A stretch of 64,000 bases of DNA from Tropicibacter sp. Alg240-R139 (GCF_900537075.1 NZ_UNRA01000001.1:744001-808000), one strand, 5' to 3'. Counted from the first letter of the stretch, positions 36,275 to 45,854 are shown. Notes: generated by a model not told the origin, from the sequence alone. Made by a program: numbers and translations.

Positions 36275-37093
36275 ATGACTGCGCTCACGCCAGAGAGCTT
36301 ACCTGAGATGGACTTGATCGGGCGCGCGCGACAGCTGAACCGGGCGATGCTGAACCGCCTTACGCCGCAGCGGTTTGTCTTTCATCACGTGCCAAAATGC
36401 GGTGGCACTTCGGTTGGGCGTGCGCTGAGGATGCGATATTTGACCAGCCAGGCCACGGTCAAGCCGGAGGCCTCCTTCCGTGCGTTTCAGACCTTCACTG
36501 GGCGCAACGACACCGAACGCTTGATGTATGAGGTTAACGATCTGCGCATGCAGATGCTGCTTTATCTGATGTATGACGACGTGCGCTGTATCTCATCCCA
36601 CGTGCCGTTTTCCAGCGCGGCTTTCGCTGAATTCCAGGGCAGCTACAAGTTCATCACCCTGCTAAGAGAGCCGGTCTCGCGGTTCCTGTCGCACTACAAT
36701 TGGAACCGAAACAGGCCCGGCTCGCATGGCTATATCGCTGAAGAGTTCGATGCCTTTCTGGCCACCCATAGGGCGAGAGCGATGGGGGCTGAATTTGTGG
36801 AGATTTTCGCTGATCTGCCTATTGATGCTGATCTGCGATCAGCCGACGCCATCAATCGGGCCGTGCGACATTTGATGGGATTTGACCTTGTAGGACGCCT
36901 GGATGATCTGGATGGGTTCTCGCGCGACGTTCGCCAAATTCTTGGAGTACGGGTGCGGATCAGGCATGAAAACAAGACAAGCCAAGTAGCAGGCAAGATT
37001 ACTTTGTCGTCTTTGACGGATACGCAATTGGCTCAGGTGCGCGATATCTGTGCCCCCGATATCGAGGTTTGGAACCAGGTGTTCCTGCCCTAG
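36275..37093 (+). CDS. Sulfotransferase-family protein
   Basis: Second sulfotransferase, 272 residues, of the branch with FVFHHVPKCGGTSVGRALR as PAPS 5'-phosphate loop (about 32-50) and FITLLREPVSRFLSHYNW as 3'-phosphate site. It is unlike the first (27523-28416) in sequence, so it probably sulfates another position or sugar. Starts 13 bases after the glycosyltransferase. Its stop shares the palindrome CTAG with the convergent DegT gene stop (37090-37093). Confidence 0.87.
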   Translation: MTALTPESLPEMDLIGRARQLNRAMLNRLTPQRFVFHHVPKCGGTSVGRALRMRYLTSQATVKPEASFRAFQTFTGRNDTERLMYEVNDLRMQMLLYLMYDDVRCISSHVPFSSAAFAEFQGSYKFITLLREPVSRFLSHYNWNRNRPGSHGYIAEEFDAFLATHRARAMGAEFVEIFADLPIDADLRSADAINRAVRHLMGFDLVGRLDDLDGFSRDVRQILGVRVRIRHENKTSQVAGKITLSSLTDTQLAQVRDICAPDIEVWNQVFLP

Positions 37094-38223
37094 GCTGCCA
37101 GTTTCTTGGCTAGATAGCGCACAACCGGCATTGGTACATCCGGCATGGCGTTGATCGCACAACTGCGTTTGAGCAGATCAAGCGTCTTTGGGCAGCTTTC
37201 TGGTCCTGGTCCATTACGGTTGCCAGCCCAGGCCCAAGGGGTGATGCCGGAATGCGCCATCTTGCGTGTCAGGATCGGGTCCCATTCGGTGTAGACATGT
37301 TTAGAGGTATCAAACAGTCGCCGTGCACCACGTCGTTCAGCGAATTGAATGGCCTCGCCCTCGGCATCGAAAGTTAGCACCAAACTGGCTGCGGGCCCTT
37401 GCCCATGCAGTTTTGCAACCGGATAGCCCCCGCTGTTCAGCATGTCTGCCATCATGGTGACGCGACGTGCCATGCGGTTGATCCGGCTTTGCAGCTTGCG
37501 CAGTTGAACGCGCAGGATTGCGCCCTGGATTTCGCTGATGCGAAAGTTGTTGCCCAGGAAAATCTCGTCAGGGTCGATGGTGTTGGCCTGGCGAAACCCC
37601 AGCCCCATGTCATGCGCGTTTCGGGCGCGGTCGAACAATTGTGCGTCGCTGGTCAGGATCGCGCCTCCCTCACCGCAGGTCATGTTCTTGTGCTGATTAA
37701 AGCTGAAGGTGCCGATATCGCCCAATGTTCCCAAAACCTGACCGTTGTATCGGATACCGATCGCCTGACAGGCATCTTCGATCACTTTCAGATCATGTAT
37801 TTGGGCGATGTTCAAAATGCGGTCCATGTCACAAGGCCGGTTGAGCATATGGACGGGGATGATCCCTCGGCTGCGCGAGGTGATCTTGGTTTCAAGGTCG
37901 TCCACGTCCAGTGTCAGCGTCTCGTCGACCTCGACCAAAACCGGCACCGCGCCCACCTGCAACACAGCCCCGGCGCTTGCCATCCAGGTGTAAGCGGGCA
38001 CAAGAACCTCGTCCCCTGGGCCGATGCCGCAAGCCTGCAGCGCCGAAATCAGAGCCGCCGTACCGCTGGACACTGCCAACGAGTGGGGGCATTCGGCAAA
38101 ACCGGCCAGCTCTTGTTCGAACTTATCGCAAGCACCGCCCGCGTGTTCTGTACGTGTCAGAGTGCCGCCCGCAATGACGCGCCCAACGGTCAACCACTCA
38201 CGCAATCCCAAGCGAGCCATCAC
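37090..38223 (-). CDS. DegT/DnrJ/EryC1/StrS-family sugar aminotransferase
   Basis: PLP enzyme of 377 residues that usually makes amino sugars from nucleotide-linked keto sugars. SGTAALISALQACGIGPGDEVLVPAYTW (near 55-80), VIEDACQAIG, and GTFSFNQHKNMTCGEGGAILT with the PLP lysine (about 183) are typical; FLGNNFRISEIQGAI follows. It converges on the sulfotransferase. Implies an amino sugar in the polymer, or a PLP-dependent modification of one. Confidence 0.87.
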   Translation of the reverse strand: MMARLGLREWLTVGRVIAGGTLTRTEHAGGACDKFEQELAGFAECPHSLAVSSGTAALISALQACGIGPGDEVLVPAYTWMASAGAVLQVGAVPVLVEVDETLTLDVDDLETKITSRSRGIIPVHMLNRPCDMDRILNIAQIHDLKVIEDACQAIGIRYNGQVLGTLGDIGTFSFNQHKNMTCGEGGAILTSDAQLFDRARNAHDMGLGFRQANTIDPDEIFLGNNFRISEIQGAILRVQLRKLQSRINRMARRVTMMADMLNSGGYPVAKLHGQGPAASLVLTFDAEGEAIQFAERRGARRLFDTSKHVYTEWDPILTRKMAHSGITPWAWAGNRNGPGPESCPKTLDLLKRSCAINAMPDVPMPVVRYLAKKLAA

Positions 38224-38339
38224 AGAACCCCGCTGCCTGGATCACCAGTATCGGGATGCACCCGAAAACAGACGGTTGCCGCATGAGGCAGATTATATGA
38301 CACTTTGCTATACATCCCGGTCACTAAAGCAAAATTCTG

Positions 38340-40073
38340 ATGCCCATTCAAAGTCTCAATGAGGTCGAGACCTCAAACCCTCTGCGTGCCGATCTGGTGA
38401 TCGTGGGCGGAGGGGCGTGTGGGTTGACGCTGGCACGGGCGATGTCAGGGCAGGGGCGGCGGATCATTGTGCTGGAAAGCGGTGGTCTGGATCAGGATGC
38501 CGAACATGAGGTTTTGAATGCCGTTCGCATGGACGATTGGAACGCACAAGAAGCGGCGTCCCGCGAAAGCTATCACAAAACGCTGACCCGCCATTGGGAT
38601 GGGGACCGTCAGCAATACGGTGTGCGATGCCGGGGCTTGGGCGGCTCGACGCAGGCCTGGGCGGGCAAGTCGGCCCCGCTTGATGGGGTCGATTATGAGG
38701 CGCGCGATTGGGTGCCTTTTTCCGGCTGGCCCATCAACGATAACGAGGTAGCGCCTTTCCTGGATCAAGCCTCTGATCTTCTGAACCTTGGGCCCCGTGT
38801 TTATGACGCGCAGCTTTGGGAGCGGTTGCGGCATGACCGGCCCGCGCAAACGCTCGAAGGGGACGCCTTTCGAACCATGTTCTGGCAGTTTGCCCGTTCG
38901 CGCCGCCAGGTGACCGACATCATGCGGTTTGGGCCGGATTTTCGTGCTGACGTGCCGGACGGCGTGCTCGTTCTGACACAGGCCACCGTCGCGACGCTGC
39001 ACAGTAATGGTCAAGGAACGCACTGCACCGGCTTGACTGCGCGCAGCCTTACGGGTCGGGAAGTAACGGTTGAGGCCCCGCATTGCGTCTTGGCCTCTGG
39101 CGCAATTGAAAATGCGCGGCTTCTTTTGATGTCAGGTTTGGGTAACGTGCATGGCACAGTTGGTCGCTACCTGATGGATCATCCTACCACTACTATTGCG
39201 CGGGCTTCCCCGGATCAGGTGTCGGACCTGGCTGCAAGGTTTGGCCTTTTCGGTCTGCGGGATCAGGGGCAGAGCCACGTTTACATGTATGGTCTAGCTT
39301 TGACCGATCCGATGCAGCGGGCCGAGAAAATGTTGAACGGTGCGGTCTTTGTAACCGAAGAGCGGGCCGCGGACGATCCGTTTGCAGCATTACGCCGGTT
39401 ACTGCGTGGCCAAAGCAAGGCGCGGTTGTCGGATGCAGGATCGGTCTTGCGCAGCCCAATGCGATTGGTGCGCGGGGCAGGGGCGCGGGTTCTGGAACGA
39501 GGGTATCTGCCCGATCGCATGTCTCGCGGCATTTCTGACACCGCGTTGCGGCTGTTTCCAAATACATTGGCCAGCGATCACCGGTTCGGGCGCCTACCGG
39601 TTAAACTCTCGGGCGTCCGGTTTGAGGCAACGTCTGAGCACCCCCCTGACCCCAACAATCGCGTTACCTTGTCCGGGGAACTGGACCCTCTGGGGCTACC
39701 AGTGCCAAAAATTAGGTGGTCACCGGGCGATGCAGCCCGATCAAATCTACTGCACATGGGCCGCAAACTATGTGAGAGCTTCGATCACGCGGGTCTACCG
39801 CCGTTGATCCCCGAACCTTGGGTGCGCGATGACAAGCCCGAGGCCGCGACGGTCATTGATCTGGGCCATTCCCTGGGGACGACGCGGATGTCGGATGATC
39901 CCAGGCAGGGCGTTGTCGATCGAAATTGCGCGGTGCACGGGGTGGCGGGGCTTTATGCAATCGGTGGGTCAGTTTTCCCGACATCTGGTCATGCCAATCC
40001 TACGTTGATGATGATCGCTCTGACCTTGCGCCTTGCGGATCATCTACAGGGTGAGGGGCCAGAAGTTATCTGA
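38340..40073 (+). CDS. GMC-family FAD oxidoreductase
   Basis: Flavoprotein of 577 residues: dinucleotide motif DLVIVGGGACGLTLARAM (18-35), RGLGGSTQAWAGKSAPLD, HCVLASGAIENARLLLMS, and the C-terminal GGSVFPTSGHANPTLMMIALTLRLADHL with the catalytic His/Asn-type pair. No signal peptide. Such enzymes oxidise alcohols, often of sugars. It is divergent from the DegT gene over 116 bases at the edge of the polysaccharide locus, and stops 2 bases from the convergent DUF983 gene. Confidence 0.88.
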   Translation: MPIQSLNEVETSNPLRADLVIVGGGACGLTLARAMSGQGRRIIVLESGGLDQDAEHEVLNAVRMDDWNAQEAASRESYHKTLTRHWDGDRQQYGVRCRGLGGSTQAWAGKSAPLDGVDYEARDWVPFSGWPINDNEVAPFLDQASDLLNLGPRVYDAQLWERLRHDRPAQTLEGDAFRTMFWQFARSRRQVTDIMRFGPDFRADVPDGVLVLTQATVATLHSNGQGTHCTGLTARSLTGREVTVEAPHCVLASGAIENARLLLMSGLGNVHGTVGRYLMDHPTTTIARASPDQVSDLAARFGLFGLRDQGQSHVYMYGLALTDPMQRAEKMLNGAVFVTEERAADDPFAALRRLLRGQSKARLSDAGSVLRSPMRLVRGAGARVLERGYLPDRMSRGISDTALRLFPNTLASDHRFGRLPVKLSGVRFEATSEHPPDPNNRVTLSGELDPLGLPVPKIRWSPGDAARSNLLHMGRKLCESFDHAGLPPLIPEPWVRDDKPEAATVIDLGHSLGTTRMSDDPRQGVVDRNCAVHGVAGLYAIGGSVFPTSGHANPTLMMIALTLRLADHLQGEGPEVI

Positions 40074-40075
40074 CC

Positions 40076-40471
40076 TCAGAACCCGTGCATCCGTTTGGCC
40101 CATTGATAGGCAATCATCAGACCTTTCATCCGGGGCAGAAGGGTAAGCGCCCCCACGACTGCCACGATAGACATCGTGGTTGCCAGCACCCAGGGTTCAG
40201 GGCGAAAATTGACCCAGGTGATATGCAGGGCAAAACCCATCAGGTGACCCACGATCAGGATTGTCAGATAGGCGGGGCCGTCATCGGCGCGCTGATAATG
40301 GAACGGCTGCTGGCATTCGCTGCAATGGTCGTTCACCTTGACATAGCTGTGGAGCAACTTGCCCTGACCGCACTTGGGGCAGCGCAAACGCAGCCCGTTG
40401 AACACGGCTGGTTTCAAGTCTCGGGTTTCGTCTTGGTGTTCGCATGTGGCTTGGATGTCAGTGGTCATCAT
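40076..40471 (-). CDS. DUF983 zinc-ribbon membrane protein
   Basis: Small membrane protein of 131 residues. A zinc-ribbon-like pair CPKCGQGKL (about 34-42) and CSECQQPF (about 53-60) is followed by two transmembrane segments (about 68-90 and 96-115). Function unknown; family members are common in alphaproteobacteria, often near cytochrome oxidase or polymer genes. Divergent from the MocR regulator. Confidence 0.88.
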   Translation of the reverse strand: MMTTDIQATCEHQDETRDLKPAVFNGLRLRCPKCGQGKLLHSYVKVNDHCSECQQPFHYQRADDGPAYLTILIVGHLMGFALHITWVNFRPEPWVLATTMSIVAVVGALTLLPRMKGLMIAYQWAKRMHGF

Positions 40472-40528
40472 CAGCGTCCTTCGGTTTCAGTGTTGCATTT
40501 AGGTAAGTCGTTCGATAAATGCAATCAA

Positions 40529-40558
40529 TATCCATACAATATTCAAAATTGATGGATA
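40529..40558. promoter_or_regulatory. Inverted repeat between DUF983 and MocR genes
   Basis: Seven-base arms TATCCAT (40529-40535) and ATGGATA (40552-40558) flank 16 A+T-rich bases. MocR regulators commonly bind widely spaced repeats near their own start, so this is a possible operator for autoregulation and for the divergent gene. No experimental-type evidence is visible. Confidence 0.4.
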
Positions 40559-40641
40559 ATGATTATGAGGGAACGAATGCGGGCCGGTGTCACCGGGCCA
40601 ATTTCAAGGACGCCCCGGCGATACAGGCGATGGAGACAGCG

Positions 40642-42012
40642 ATGACGCAATGGCAGCTTACCCTGCGGGATACAGGTAAACCGCGCTATATCGAAATCGC
40701 CGAAACCATTCACGCCGATATCGAGGCCGGAACGCTCAAGCCGGGAGATCGCCTGCCGTCACAGCGCAAGGTCGCGCAGCAGGTTGGTGTGGATTTCACC
40801 ACTGTATCGCGCGGCTATGCCGAAGCGGTCAAACGCGGCTACATCGAAAGCTTTGTGGGGCGCGGCACCTTTGTGCGCGAGCTGTCCGAGGAACGCGAGG
40901 CGCCAGACCCGCGCCGCGCCGTGGAAGAAGACCCGATGATGAACATGCCGCCAGAACCAGATGACCCGGATTTGATCGCGCAGATGGAGCAGGGCCTGCG
41001 ACATGTCTCGGCCAATCTGGTGCCGCTTTTGCGCTATCAATCCGTCACCGGCAGCCTTCAGGATCGCGAGATTGCTGGGCGCTGGATGGCCGAAAACGGG
41101 TTTGAGGTGGCGCCGGAACAATTGGCCATCACCCCCGGCGCACATGCTAGCGTCCACGCGGTGTTGTCGCATCTGAGCGAGAGCGGCCCGACTGTCCTGT
41201 GCGAAGCTGTGACCTATCCCGGCATTCGCGCCATTGCCGCACAATTGGGGGTGCATTTGATCGGGGTTGAGATGGACGCGCATGGCATTTTGCCGGATGC
41301 GCTGGACCGTGCGATTGGCACTCATTGGCCTTCCGCGGTCTATCTAAACCCGACACTCCAGAACCCCGGAACCTACACAATGCCTGCGGATCGCAGGGAG
41401 CAGGTGGCCGACATCCTAAGGCGGCATGAAATTCCTCTGATCGAGGACGACGCCTGTTGCTTTGTCGCCTCTGACGCGCCGCTGCCGATCTCGCGCTTGA
41501 TCCCTGATCTGGGTTGGCACATCGCAGGTCTGTCGAAATGTTTTGGGGCGGGGTTGCGCCTTGCGTTAACCACTGTGCCCGAGGGGCAGGCCAAAGGGCG
41601 ATTTGCGCAAGTGCTGCAGGCGAGCAATGTCATGACTTCTCCCATCAGTGCTGCATTGATGAGCCGTTGGGTCGAAGACGGCACCGCGCGTGCGTTGCAA
41701 TCCTTTGTCAGGCAGGCCGCGGCGCAACGTCAGGCTTTGGCGCGTGACTTGCTCAAGGGGTGTGACATTCGCGGTCAGGACGAGGCGTTCAATGTCTGGC
41801 TGACTTTGCCGCAGGGAACCAGTCGGGCTGAAGTGATGGGCCGTATGGCGAACCGTCAGATTGGGCTGATGCCCAGTGATGCCTTTACCGTTATGGGGTC
41901 ACCAGCAGAAGCAATGCGGGTCTGCCTTGGTGGCCCGATTACCAAGACCCAGCTGGCCGAAGATCTGACCGAGTTGAGGGACGCGGTTCTGAACAAAGTC
42001 TGGGTGGGATAG
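40642..42012 (+). CDS. MocR-type regulator (GntR HTH fused to aminotransferase domain)
   Basis: Regulator of 456 residues: an N-terminal GntR winged helix (about 10-80; YIEIAETIHADIEAGTLKPGDRLPSQRKVA, TTVSRGYAEAVKRGYI) and a class I aminotransferase-like domain (about 120-450) with the PLP lysine in AGLSKCFGAGLRLAL. The ATG at 40642 has GGAG six bases upstream. MocR proteins use PLP or its imine with an amino compound as signal. Candidate targets are the divergent DUF983 gene and the downstream nitronate monooxygenase. Confidence 0.88.
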   Translation: MTQWQLTLRDTGKPRYIEIAETIHADIEAGTLKPGDRLPSQRKVAQQVGVDFTTVSRGYAEAVKRGYIESFVGRGTFVRELSEEREAPDPRRAVEEDPMMNMPPEPDDPDLIAQMEQGLRHVSANLVPLLRYQSVTGSLQDREIAGRWMAENGFEVAPEQLAITPGAHASVHAVLSHLSESGPTVLCEAVTYPGIRAIAAQLGVHLIGVEMDAHGILPDALDRAIGTHWPSAVYLNPTLQNPGTYTMPADRREQVADILRRHEIPLIEDDACCFVASDAPLPISRLIPDLGWHIAGLSKCFGAGLRLALTTVPEGQAKGRFAQVLQASNVMTSPISAALMSRWVEDGTARALQSFVRQAAAQRQALARDLLKGCDIRGQDEAFNVWLTLPQGTSRAEVMGRMANRQIGLMPSDAFTVMGSPAEAMRVCLGGPITKTQLAEDLTELRDAVLNKVWVG

Positions 42013-42095
42013 CGCAATCTCTTGCGATGGCGTTTTTCTTTCTCTGCTCCTAACTTGAAACGCAGTTTCACAATTGATTTCCAAAGGGGCGTTTC

Positions 42096-43163
42096 ATGAG
42101 CAGCGCAGAGTTTTGCAACCGGTTGAATTTGCAGGTTCCGATCATTCAGGCGCCGATGGCTGGGGTCTCCACGCCGGCGATGGCGGCGGCAGTATCGAAC
42201 GCGGGCGGTTTGGGCTCTTTGGGCGTGGGGGCCGCGACAGTGGATGGGGCCCGGGCGATGATCGAAGAAGCGCGGACCCTGACAGATCATCCCATAAACG
42301 CGAATGTTTTTTGTCATCGCCCGGCGCGGGCCGACACTCAAAAGGATACCGCTTGGTTGTCCCGCCTTCGTTCTGAGTTCGGCAGATTCGACGCCGAACC
42401 GCCCGAAATTCTGAACAAGATCTATGACACGTTTGTGGGCAACGATGCCATGACCAGCATGCTTTTGGATGCGCGGCCCGGCGTCGTCAGCTTTCATTTC
42501 GGTTTGCCGACAAACGACCAGATCGCGGCGTTCAAGGCCCAAGGAACGTATCTGATCGCCAGTGCCATCAATCTGGCCGAAGCGCGCCAGGCCCAAGCCG
42601 TCGGGATAGATGCGATCGTCGCACAGGGGTGGGAAGCCGGCGGCCACCGAGGGTGTTTTGATGAAAACGCCGAGGATGACCGGCACGGTACTTTTGCGCT
42701 GACCCGAACACTGGTGCAGCACTTGAGCGTCCCGGTGATCGCTGCGGGTGGGATCATGGACGGGGCCGGTGTTCGGGCTGCCTTGAACCTAGGCGCGGTC
42801 GCGGCGCAACTGGGAACGGCCTTTGTCGCCTGTGATGAGAGCAGTGCTAATGCATCCTATCGCGACGCGTTGTTGGGAGGACCGGCGCACCACACCGTGA
42901 TGACGCGCGTGATTTCGGGTCGGCCGGCGCGGTGCTTGCAGAACCGGTTTACGCAGTGGGGGCAGGGTGTTGCTGATTTGGATGTGCCCAATTACCCAAG
43001 GGCTTATGATGCCGGCAAGGCGCTGAATGCGGCGGCCAGTGACTGGGGCGAAGGTGGGTATGGTGCGCAATGGGCAGGGCAGGGCGCGCCGCTTGCGCGG
43101 TCCATGCCAACGGCTGATCTGATGTCCGCCTTGAAGGATGAGTTTATGACCATTTCGGTATAG
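42096..43163 (+). CDS. Nitronate monooxygenase (2-nitropropane dioxygenase family)
   Basis: FMN enzyme of 355 residues in a TIM barrel. VPIIQAPMAGVSTPAMAAAVSNAGGLGSLG (about 11-40), VSFHFGLP, and QGWEAGGHRG with the catalytic-type His are family marks, as is PVIAAGGIMDGAGVRAALNLGA. It detoxifies alkyl nitronates such as propionate-3-nitronate. Preceded by the MocR gene with an 83-base gap, so possibly separate. Confidence 0.88.
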   Translation: MSSAEFCNRLNLQVPIIQAPMAGVSTPAMAAAVSNAGGLGSLGVGAATVDGARAMIEEARTLTDHPINANVFCHRPARADTQKDTAWLSRLRSEFGRFDAEPPEILNKIYDTFVGNDAMTSMLLDARPGVVSFHFGLPTNDQIAAFKAQGTYLIASAINLAEARQAQAVGIDAIVAQGWEAGGHRGCFDENAEDDRHGTFALTRTLVQHLSVPVIAAGGIMDGAGVRAALNLGAVAAQLGTAFVACDESSANASYRDALLGGPAHHTVMTRVISGRPARCLQNRFTQWGQGVADLDVPNYPRAYDAGKALNAAASDWGEGGYGAQWAGQGAPLARSMPTADLMSALKDEFMTISV

Positions 43164-43167
43164 ACAC

Positions 43168-43180
43168 GTTATAACATTAC
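43168..43180. promoter_or_regulatory. Possible Zur-binding site upstream of zrgA
   Basis: GTTAT-AAC-ATTAC lies 45 bases before the zrgA ATG. It matches the GTTAT-N3-ATAAC Zur core known from Gram-negative bacteria in nine of ten arm bases. The zinc-type genes behind it make Zur control plausible. Short sites like this can occur by chance. Confidence 0.4.
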
Positions 43181-43224
43181 GGTACTATTGCGCGTATCCA
43201 GTTTTGTTATTCAGAGGTCTGACC

Positions 43225-43839
43225 ATGAAGCTCGCACCGATTGCCTGTTTGCTTTTGCCCCTTGTTCCTGTTGCTGGCGTGGCCGAAGGAACCCGTACCT
43301 TGGAGGCCCACGAGCACGGTTCGGGTACGTTGAACATTGCCTTTGAGGGCAACACCATCGCCATGGAAATTGAAGCCCCCGGTGCAGACATCGTGGGATT
43401 TGAGCATGCAGCCACAACCGACGAGGACCGTAAATCGATCGAAGATGCGGTGTCAGAGCTGGCCCGTCCAATGGAGCTGTTTGTTCTGAGCGCCGACGCA
43501 GGGTGTTCTGTTGTATCCGCCAGTGTTGAGGTGCACGGTGACGAGGAAGAGGAACACCACGATGATGAGCACGAGCATGATGCTAAGGATGAGCATGGCG
43601 ATGAGGACCACAACGACCACGCAGAGCACGAAGGTGAAGGCATTGAGCATTCTGAGTTCCACGCCGAGTACGAGCTAACTTGCAGCGACCCGGCAGCCGT
43701 GGATAAGATTGAGTTTGCCTATTTCGAACGCTTTCCAAACGCACTAGAACTGGATGTTCAGATTGTTTCTGCCAAAGGCGCTCAAGCCCATGAAGTCGAG
43801 CGTGACGAACCTGTTCTGGATTTGCGGGGCATGTTCTAG
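43225..43839 (+). CDS. zrgA: ZrgA-like periplasmic zinc-binding protein (DUF2796)
   Basis: Exported protein of 204 residues: signal peptide MKLAPIACLLLPLVPVAGVA, conserved start EAHEHGSGTLNIAFEGN, a His/Asp/Glu-rich metal-binding loop (about 104-147), and a C-terminal DUF2796 core with FAYFERFPNALELDVQ. The ATG at 43225 is chosen for the signal peptide and the AGAGG site before it. ZrgA is zinc-regulated in Vibrio and helps zinc acquisition. It heads a series with an ABC transporter and DUF3299, a recurring cassette. Confidence 0.85.
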   Translation: MKLAPIACLLLPLVPVAGVAEGTRTLEAHEHGSGTLNIAFEGNTIAMEIEAPGADIVGFEHAATTDEDRKSIEDAVSELARPMELFVLSADAGCSVVSASVEVHGDEEEEHHDDEHEHDAKDEHGDEDHNDHAEHEGEGIEHSEFHAEYELTCSDPAAVDKIEFAYFERFPNALELDVQIVSAKGAQAHEVERDEPVLDLRGMF

Positions 43840-43854
43840 TACCAGCTTTCCCTA

Positions 43855-44568
43855 ATGGCCTCGGAAAACACAGCCCCCTGTGCAATCGCAGTGCGCGATG
43901 TGCGTTTTGACTGGCCGGGCGGGCAGTTCGGTCTGGACGTGCCCACGTTCGACGTTTTGCAGAACGAGTCGGTGTTGCTGCTAGGGCAGAGTGGGTCGGG
44001 TAAGTCGACCCTGCTGAGCCTGATCTGCGGAATTCTGGCGCCAAGCCAAGGCGTTATCCAGGTCGCGGGTACTGACATCGGCGCTTTGGGGCGTGCGAGC
44101 CGGGACAGGTTCCGGGCTGACCACATCGGGATCATCTTTCAGATGTTCAATCTGCTGCCCTATGCGACCGCGCTGGACAACATCTTAGTACCGTTGCGCT
44201 TTTCCAAGGCGCGCCGGGCTCGGATGCAATCCCCCCGGCAAGAGGCGCTGGCACTGACCAAGGCATTGGGTTTGCCCGAAACCCTGGTGACAGGGGTACA
44301 GGCCTCGACACTTTCCGTCGGGCAGCAGCAGCGCGTTGCCGTGGCGCGCGCGATGATTGGCAACCCAAAAGTAGTGATCGCGGACGAACCGACGTCGGCG
44401 TTGGACAGCGACGCTCAGGGTGAGTTTCTGGAGCTGGTGTTCCGACAGGTGCAAGACGCAGAGGCAGCCCTGCTGATGGTCAGCCATGATGAACGGCTCG
44501 CGGATCGTTTTGACCGGGTGATCCGGCTGGACCAGATCGCCAGTCTACGCAGGGCGGGGGGCGCATGA
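43855..44568 (+). CDS. ABC transporter ATP-binding protein (LolD/MacB type)
   Basis: ABC ATPase of 237 residues: Walker A GQSGSGKST (about 43-51), Q-loop FQMFNLLPY, signature LSVGQQQRVAVARA, Walker B VVIADEPTSALD and SHDERLADRFD. The sequence is of the MacB/LolD/FtsE group, which pairs with FtsX-like permeases, here encoded next with an ATGA overlap. Follows zrgA by 15 bases. It likely powers a mechanotransmission step or zinc-related export, not classical import. Confidence 0.9.
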   Translation: MASENTAPCAIAVRDVRFDWPGGQFGLDVPTFDVLQNESVLLLGQSGSGKSTLLSLICGILAPSQGVIQVAGTDIGALGRASRDRFRADHIGIIFQMFNLLPYATALDNILVPLRFSKARRARMQSPRQEALALTKALGLPETLVTGVQASTLSVGQQQRVAVARAMIGNPKVVIADEPTSALDSDAQGEFLELVFRQVQDAEAALLMVSHDERLADRFDRVIRLDQIASLRRAGGA

Positions 44569-45818
44569 CGCTCACACGTCTCGCCTTGGCATCGTTGAAA
44601 AGCCGCTGGCTGACAGTGGGATTGACCATTTTTGCGGTGGCCATGTCAGTGGCTTTGTATCTGGGGGTCGAGAAACTGCGTACAGGCGCGCGCGACAGCT
44701 TTACCGACACGATCTCGGGCACTGATCTGATCGTCGGCGCGCGTTCGGGCAGTGTGCAATTGCTGCTTTATTCCGTGTTCCGGATCGGCAATGCCACCAA
44801 CAACATCACGTGGGATAGCTATCGGGACATCGCCAACCGTCCCGAAGTGTCTTGGGCCGTGCCGATGTCCCTGGGCGACAGCCACCGACAGTTCCGCGTC
44901 ATGGGAACCACAGAGGCCTATTTTGATCGCTACAAGTACCGCGGTGATCGGTCGTTGGAATTTGCCGGTGGCGATCGCATGAACGACCTGTTTGATGCTG
45001 TTGTTGGTGCCGATGTTGCGGCGCAACTGGGATATTCGGTTGGTGATCCGATTGTGGTGGCCCATGGTCTGGCCTCATTTTCGGAACATGCGGATACGCC
45101 GTTTCGTATTTCCGGCATTCTGGCCAAAACGGGAACACCGGTCGATCGAACAGTTATTGTCAGCCTCACGGCGATCGAGGCCATTCATGTTGATTGGAAG
45201 AGCGGGGCGCAAAAGCCAGGCGCACCGACCTCGGTCGATGTGATCCGCTCCATGAATCTGCAGCCCAAGGCCATCACTGCGATTATGCTGGGCGCTGAAT
45301 CTCGGCTCAAGATTTTCTCGTTACAGCGGGCCATAAACGAATACCCGCAAGAGCCGCTACTGGCCGTGTTGCCCGGTGTGGCCCTGCAAGAGTTGTGGAG
45401 CATTGTCGGTATAGCTGAGGTCGCGCTGATCGGCGTGTCAGCCATGGTGGTGGTCACAGCGTTGCTGGGAATGGCTGCGATGCTCCTGGCCAGTCTGAAC
45501 GCACGGCGGCGCGAGATGGCGATCCTGCGCGCTATTGGGGCCGGACCGATGACAGTTGTGGGGCTGCTGCTGATCGAGGCGCTTTTGATGGCTGCTGTTG
45601 GCGCGGCACTTGGCGTTGGGTTTCTGTATCTGGGATTGATTGTGGCGCAGCCCATCCTGGACGCGCGGTTTGGGCTTTTTGTACCGATTTCGGGCCTGTC
45701 AGGGCGCGAGGCCGCAACGCTTATCGCCGTTGTCTGTGCCGCAGCTGCGGTGAGCCTTCTGCCGGCCATCCGCGCCTACAGGATTTCTTTGGCCGATGGG
45801 ATGATGGTGAAGATGTGA
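44565..45818 (+). CDS. FtsX-like ABC transporter permease
   Basis: Permease of 417 residues: one N-terminal transmembrane helix (about 15-35), a large periplasmic MacB_PCD-like domain, and three C-terminal helices (about 285-312, 330-360, 380-400). RREMAILRAIGAGPMTVVGLLLIEALLMAAVGA matches the FtsX/MacB core. Coupled to the ATPase gene by ATGA (44565-44568). Part of the zinc-type cassette. Confidence 0.9.
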   Translation: MTLTRLALASLKSRWLTVGLTIFAVAMSVALYLGVEKLRTGARDSFTDTISGTDLIVGARSGSVQLLLYSVFRIGNATNNITWDSYRDIANRPEVSWAVPMSLGDSHRQFRVMGTTEAYFDRYKYRGDRSLEFAGGDRMNDLFDAVVGADVAAQLGYSVGDPIVVAHGLASFSEHADTPFRISGILAKTGTPVDRTVIVSLTAIEAIHVDWKSGAQKPGAPTSVDVIRSMNLQPKAITAIMLGAESRLKIFSLQRAINEYPQEPLLAVLPGVALQELWSIVGIAEVALIGVSAMVVVTALLGMAAMLLASLNARRREMAILRAIGAGPMTVVGLLLIEALLMAAVGAALGVGFLYLGLIVAQPILDARFGLFVPISGLSGREAATLIAVVCAAAAVSLLPAIRAYRISLADGMMVKM

Positions 45819-45854
45819 CTTCTAAAGCCGTCCATAGTTTGGCATTCTAACTGC

